A stretch of DNA of 12,010 bases from Flavobacteriales bacterium. GTDB taxonomy: Bacteria; Bacteroidota; Bacteroidia; Flavobacteriales; BACL11. Shown here in pieces: positions 8,354 through 12,010 of the stretch. The notes beneath the pieces were generated by a model. That model searched no databases and had not been told where the DNA came from. It saw only the letters and a list, made by a program, of their open reading frames with translations. Position numbers and translations under genes: made by a program. The stretch spans positions 1-12,010 of the forward strand of contig JABGXK010000097.1 in NCBI GenBank assembly GCA_018675825.1, read 5' to 3'. Position 1 is the stretch's first letter. Every line of letters begins with the position of its first letter.

Positions 8354-8361
8354 TATATTTG
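8354..8361 (+). promoter_or_regulatory. promoter -7 element for the DEAD-box helicase gene
   Basis: TATATTTG again matches the Bacteroidetes -7 consensus TAnnTTTG. It directly follows the fadE stop codon. The surrounding TTTTAGTATATTTG is identical to that in the marR promoter, and both continue with YGTAA. The predicted start of transcription, about five bases downstream, coincides with the ATG at 8366, so the transcript may be leaderless or nearly so. No TTG -33 box is evident at 17-23 bp upstream. Confidence 0.5.
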
Positions 8362-8365
8362 CGTA

Positions 8366-9565
8366 ATGAAATTTAACAAACTAGGTTTAAGCACTCAATT
8401 AGAAGAAGGCCTAGACATGATGGGTTTTGAAATAGCTACCCCAATACAAGAAAAAGCAATTCCAATAATTTTAAAAGGAAAGGATTTAATTGCATGTGCT
8501 CAAACCGGTACAGGTAAAACTGCTGCATTTGTATTACCTATATTAAGCATGCTTTCTAATAAAAAACAATCAGACAAAGTTAAGGTACTAATTATTGCTC
8601 CTACAAGAGAATTAGCAAAACAAATTGATATGCAAATTGAAGGTTTTTCATATTATACAAATTCATCATCGTACCCAATCTATGGAGGAGGAACAGGTCC
8701 TGAATTTGAAAATCAAAAACAAGCATTAGTGAAAGGAACAGATATAATCATATGTACACCAGGAAGATTAATGGCGCATCTTAAGTTCGATTATTTTGAT
8801 TCCAGCTCAGTAAATTATCTTATTTTAGATGAAGCAGACAGAATGCTTGATATGGGGTTTTATGATGATATTATTAAAATATCAAAAAAACTTCCTGAAC
8901 AACGACAAACACTTCTTTTCTCAGCAACAATGCCACCAAAAATTAGAAAACTAGCTCAGAATATATTAATTAATCCTGAAAGCATAAGTTTAGCTATGTC
9001 TAAACCAGCTGTTGGAATTTCTCAGTCTTCATATTTAGTAAATGATGAACAAAAGGTAAGATTAATTAGAGAAATTCTTAAAAATAAAGCAAAGGAAAAG
9101 CCTTTAAGTCATGTACTAATATTTGCTTCCAGTATTAAAAGTGTTAAAGAAATTAAGAAGACACTAAATAGATCAGGATTTGCATCAAGCGATATGCATT
9201 CTGAATTAAATCAAGAGCAAAGAGAAGAAACAATAAGAGATTTTAAGAGCAAAAAAATAAAAATACTTGTTGCTACAGATATTTTATCTAGAGGAATAGA
9301 TATTAAAGGCATAGAATTAGTTATTAATTATGAAGTGCCTCACGATGCAGAAGATTATGTTCATAGAATCGGAAGAACTGCTAGAGCAGATAATACTGGA
9401 GAGGCTATAACATTTATTAATAGCAAACAAGTTCGTAATTTTATGGATATTGAAAAGTTGATTGAAAAATCAATTCGAAAAACACCATTACCAAATAACT
9501 TTGATAAAGGACCAAAGTATGAAGTTTTTAAAAAGATGAAGAAAAAGAAATGGAAAAAAAAATAA
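8366..9565 (+). CDS. DEAD-box ATP-dependent RNA helicase, RhlE-like
   Basis: The 399-residue product unwinds or remodels RNA using ATP; such proteins act in ribosome assembly, RNA decay or cold adaptation. All helicase motifs are present in order: Q motif GFEIATPIQ (20-28), Walker A AQTGTGKT (45-52), PTRELA (79-84), TPGR (131-134), DEAD (155-158), SAT (186-188), ATDILSRGID (303-312) and HRIGRTAR (333-340). After the second RecA-like domain there is only a short tail, ending in a lysine-rich stretch (MKKKKWKKK) that probably contacts RNA. The compact form resembles RhlE proteins of Bacteroidetes, but assignment to one named helicase is not certain. It lies 12 bp after fadE on the same strand, yet has its own promoter element, so it is probably not functionally part of the fad operon. 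Confidence 0.93.
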   Translation: MKFNKLGLSTQLEEGLDMMGFEIATPIQEKAIPIILKGKDLIACAQTGTGKTAAFVLPILSMLSNKKQSDKVKVLIIAPTRELAKQIDMQIEGFSYYTNSSSYPIYGGGTGPEFENQKQALVKGTDIIICTPGRLMAHLKFDYFDSSSVNYLILDEADRMLDMGFYDDIIKISKKLPEQRQTLLFSATMPPKIRKLAQNILINPESISLAMSKPAVGISQSSYLVNDEQKVRLIREILKNKAKEKPLSHVLIFASSIKSVKEIKKTLNRSGFASSDMHSELNQEQREETIRDFKSKKIKILVATDILSRGIDIKGIELVINYEVPHDAEDYVHRIGRTARADNTGEAITFINSKQVRNFMDIEKLIEKSIRKTPLPNNFDKGPKYEVFKKMKKKKWKKK

Positions 9566-9570
9566 TCTAA

Positions 9571-11292
9571 TTACCTACTAAGAATGGGAGCATGATGCGG
9601 TTTTATTCTAGCATCAATAATTGGAATAGAACATGAAAAATGTTTGTTTAAAATTTTCATATTAAGACCATATACATCATGAGAAGGATTAGAACGAGTA
9701 AAACATACCCAAAGCCAATTACTAAAACTTTCTGCAACAAATTTAGCATCATCTACTAAAGTAATAATTGCAATACCTTTTAGGTTTTTAGATTCCAAAT
9801 ATTTAATTAAAATATTAATATCTCCACCACCATCAATTGATAAAATACCATCCATAACTACACAATTATTTTTAAAACCAATTGGTAAATCAAGTATAGG
9901 ATTATTTAAGGTCAAATTCCTTTTTAATTGGCCAGCAGCAGCAATAATTAACTTTGAACCTCCATTAAGTTCTTTACTACTATAATCAAGTGTATCAATA
10001 GTTGTTTTTGTTTGAAAATGCAAATCTCTTGACCAATCTACTCGCTCTAAAAGATGTTTAAAAAAAGCTTTCTTATCATTAATATCTGGGGCGTTTTCAT
10101 TATCAATAATTAAGAGATATTTAGCTAAAGATAATTGACCAGTTCCAAGTATATGATTTGCTATTGTTAAAAGTTCCTGAGGCACCCTTGTTGGATTATA
10201 AGGAGTATATCTTTCACTTCCTATAGCTAATAATAATGGATGAACTCCGGCATCATCAACTGCGTTTACTGATTTTAGACCAGGTATTTCATTTTCTATT
10301 ACACTTCCAGTCATAGAATGAATCAATTTTCCAAATTGAGAGTCTTCTTGTGGAGGCCTACCCACAACAGTAAAAGGCCAAATAGCATCTTTTTTTGCCA
10401 GTACTTTTTTAACTTTCAAGTAAGGAAAATCATGTTGTAAACTATAATAACCTAAATGATCACCAAATGGCCCTTCGGGTTTAAGATCATTAGCAATTTC
10501 ACCACAAATAACAAAATCAGCATCAGCAGAAATCGTATAACCATCAATAACTGAGTACCTAAATCTTTTAGCGCCTAAAATACCAGCAAAAGTTAATTCA
10601 GACATATTATCAGGCAATGGCATAACAGAAGAGAATGTATGTGAAGGTGGACCACCTACAAAAATAGAGACCTTTAATGGAACACCCTTATCAATTGCTT
10701 TTTTTTGATGTATACCTATACCTCTATGGATTTGATAATGAATACCAATTTCTTTATTTTTAATAAAATTATTTCCACTTATCTGAATTCTATACATTCC
10801 TAAATTAGAATTCATTATACCAGGATTATCAATATCTTCAGAAAAAACTTGAGGTAAAGTAATAAAGGCACCTCCATCATCAGGCCAACATTTAATTTGA
10901 GGTAAATCAGAAATCAAAATTTCTTCAAATTCTTTCGGTAAAGAAACTTTTTTAGGCAAGGCATTAAATGCATAAAAGGCAGATTGTAAAGACGCTAAGG
11001 GATTCTTAAATCCTTCAATTGGATTAATTTGAAGATTAATTAATTTTTTTACTTTACGAATAGAATCTCTAAAGATAAAATTGCTTCTTTCTAAGCTTCC
11101 AAAAAGATTAGATACCGCAGGATATTTACTTCCTTTTATATTTTCAAAGAGTAAGGCTTTACCTGATTTTTCAAATTCCTCTAAATGTCTAGATGCTATC
11201 TCAAGATTAGGATTAACCTCTTCTTTAATTCTAATTAAATAACCATTTGCTTCCAAATCTTTAACACATTCTTCTAATGATGAATATCCCAT
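9571..11292 (-). CDS. UbiD-family (prenylated-FMN) decarboxylase
   Basis: The 573-residue product belongs to the UbiD/Fdc family, which uses prenylated FMN to decarboxylate aromatic or unsaturated acids (or runs in reverse). Cofactor-binding type sequence is seen at NLGMYRIQISG (163-173) and HYQIHRGIGIHQ (185-196). The conserved block KPEGPFGDHLGYY (271-283) carries an acidic pair E273/D278, spaced like the catalytic E277/E282 of fungal Fdc1. VVGRPPQED (309-317) is also typical. Very similar proteins, longer than E. coli UbiD (about 500 residues), are widespread in Bacteroidetes. The substrate is unknown to me: quinone precursor decarboxylation is the usual automatic label, but no ubiX-like flavin prenyltransferase or quinone gene is nearby. 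The ATG at 11290-11292 gives the expected N-terminus (MGYSSLEECVKDLE). It is transcribed in the same direction as gltA but separated from it by a terminator. Confidence 0.92.
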   Translation of the reverse strand: MGYSSLEECVKDLEANGYLIRIKEEVNPNLEIASRHLEEFEKSGKALLFENIKGSKYPAVSNLFGSLERSNFIFRDSIRKVKKLINLQINPIEGFKNPLASLQSAFYAFNALPKKVSLPKEFEEILISDLPQIKCWPDDGGAFITLPQVFSEDIDNPGIMNSNLGMYRIQISGNNFIKNKEIGIHYQIHRGIGIHQKKAIDKGVPLKVSIFVGGPPSHTFSSVMPLPDNMSELTFAGILGAKRFRYSVIDGYTISADADFVICGEIANDLKPEGPFGDHLGYYSLQHDFPYLKVKKVLAKKDAIWPFTVVGRPPQEDSQFGKLIHSMTGSVIENEIPGLKSVNAVDDAGVHPLLLAIGSERYTPYNPTRVPQELLTIANHILGTGQLSLAKYLLIIDNENAPDINDKKAFFKHLLERVDWSRDLHFQTKTTIDTLDYSSKELNGGSKLIIAAAGQLKRNLTLNNPILDLPIGFKNNCVVMDGILSIDGGGDINILIKYLESKNLKGIAIITLVDDAKFVAESFSNWLWVCFTRSNPSHDVYGLNMKILNKHFSCSIPIIDARIKPHHAPILSR

Positions 11293-11296
11293 GTTG

Positions 11297-11304
11297 TAAA
11301 ATTA
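11297..11304 (-). promoter_or_regulatory. weak promoter -7-like element for the UbiD-family gene
   Basis: The minus strand reads TAATTTTA, fitting TAnnTTTG except at the last position. It lies four bases from the ATG, implying a nearly leaderless transcript that starts just after the upstream terminator. In such AT-rich DNA a match like this is easily due to chance. Confidence 0.25.
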
Positions 11305-11305
11305 T

Positions 11306-11333
11306 AAAAAAGGCAACTATTAAAGTTGCCTTT
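11306..11333 (-). terminator. intrinsic terminator of citrate synthase gene
   Basis: A perfect 10-bp stem (AAAGGCAACT at 11309-11318 with AGTTGCCTTT at 11324-11333) encloses a 5-nt loop. Read on the minus strand it is followed by a run of U continuing to 11306 and then UAUAAU. It lies 23 bp past the gltA stop and separates gltA from the UbiD-family gene. Confidence 0.85.
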
Positions 11334-11356
11334 CAAAACATATATTTTAATAAATA

Positions 11357-12010
11357 TTATCTTTTATTAATACTGGAATAAGAACGTAAATTTTCACCAG
11401 TATATACCTGTCTAGGTCTTCCGATAGGTTCAGTAGTTTCTCTCATTTCTTTCCACTGAGCTATCCACCCAGGAAGTCTTCCAATTGCAAACATAACAGT
11501 AAACATATCTGTTGGAATACCTAATGCACGATAAATTATACCAGAATAAAAATCTACATTAGGATATAGCCCTCTAGATTTAAAATATTCATCTTCTAAT
11601 ACAACTTCTTCTAATTTTTTTGCAATATCTAAAACAGGATCTTTAATACCAAGTTGAGATAAAACATCATCAGCTGCTTTTTTAATTATTGTTGCTCTTG
11701 GGTCAAAATTCTTATATACTCGATGTCCAAAACCCATTAACCTAAATGGATCATTTTTATCTTTAGCTTTAGATATATATTTATCAACGTCTCCCCCATT
11801 TTCCTTCATCTCTTCAAGCATTTCAATAACTGCTTGATTAGCGCCCCCGTGTAAAGGTCCCCAAAGCGCAGCTATACCAGCAGAAATCGAAGCATATAAG
11901 CTAGCGTGTGATGATCCTACAATTCTAACAGTAGCAGCAGAACAATTCTGTTCATGGTCAGCATGAAGAATTAGAAGTTTGTCTAAAGCGCTAGCAATAA
12001 TTGGATTAAT
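11357..12010 (-). CDS. gltA: citrate synthase, type II, C-terminal part
   Basis: The frame is open from the right window edge to a TAA at 11357-11359, giving 217 visible residues; the 5' half is outside the window. A shorter frame starting at an ATG at 11821 is not the true start, because the upstream codons encode the conserved core: LHADHEQNCSAATVRIVGSS followed by WGPLHGGANQAVIE. The enzyme condenses acetyl-CoA with oxaloacetate to citrate in the TCA cycle. The catalytic histidines are in PLHGGAN and in GFGHRVYK, and the catalytic aspartate is in YPNVDFYSG. The C-terminus reads IAQWKEMRE...IGRPRQVYTGE, typical of the hexameric type II enzymes of Gram-negative bacteria such as E. coli GltA. 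An intrinsic terminator follows. It would use acetyl-CoA produced by the fad genes, but co-regulation is not implied. Confidence 0.95.
   Translation of the reverse strand: MNPIIASALDKLLILHADHEQNCSAATVRIVGSSHASLYASISAGIAALWGPLHGGANQAVIEMLEEMKENGGDVDKYISKAKDKNDPFRLMGFGHRVYKNFDPRATIIKKAADDVLSQLGIKDPVLDIAKKLEEVVLEDEYFKSRGLYPNVDFYSGIIYRALGIPTDMFTVMFAIGRLPGWIAQWKEMRETTEPIGRPRQVYTGENLRSYSSINKR

Noticed and set aside
1..12010. CRISPR array, transposon, phage or defence system
   Set aside because: No spaced direct repeats, transposase, integrase or nuclease genes are visible; gene content and base composition look uniform and chromosomal.

Overview
The window looks like ordinary chromosome from a low-GC (about 30% by eye), gene-dense bacterium of the Bacteroidetes, probably a marine flavobacterium-like lineage. 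The evidence is threefold. The first gene belongs to a family I know mainly from Bacteroidetes, where it is usually labelled 'asparagine synthetase B'. Two start regions carry the Bacteroidetes promoter -7 element TAnnTTTG. Start codons are preceded by A-rich sequence rather than Shine-Dalgarno motifs. This assignment is an inference from protein recognition; no ribosomal RNA is present.

Layout from left to right: (i) the 3' part of the 'asparagine synthetase B'-like gene on +, cut by the left edge; (ii) a long-chain acyl-CoA synthetase gene on -, convergent with it; (iii) a divergent control region whose centre is a 48-bp perfect palindrome; (iv) a tight + strand operon of a MarR-family regulator, a 3-hydroxyacyl-CoA dehydrogenase/enoyl-CoA hydratase fusion (FadN type), a thiolase (FadA) and a long acyl-CoA dehydrogenase (FadE); (v) a DEAD-box RNA helicase on + whose own promoter element overlaps the fadE stop codon; (vi) a UbiD-family decarboxylase on -, ending 5 bp from the helicase stop; (vii) an intrinsic terminator and the 3' part of a type II citrate synthase gene on -, cut by the right edge.

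The central part forms a nearly complete fatty acid beta-oxidation module. The synthetase activates fatty acids to acyl-CoA, FadE makes the 2-enoyl-CoA, FadN hydrates it and oxidises the 3-hydroxyacyl-CoA, and FadA releases acetyl-CoA. The citrate synthase nearby would use that acetyl-CoA, though it is a housekeeping gene and need not be co-regulated. The MarR protein probably represses both divergent arms through the palindrome. The set fadN-fadA-fadE corresponds to the known Bacillus subtilis fadNAE operon, but with a MarR-type rather than the TetR-type FadR regulator.

I see no mobile elements, CRISPR arrays, tRNA or rRNA genes and no clearly novel multi-gene system. The most notable signals are the mirror-symmetric palindromic promoter/operator, the promoter motif it shares with the helicase gene, and the uncharacterised first gene. 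Intergenic DNA is short everywhere (2 to 100 bp), so no stretch over 300 bases lacks a gene.
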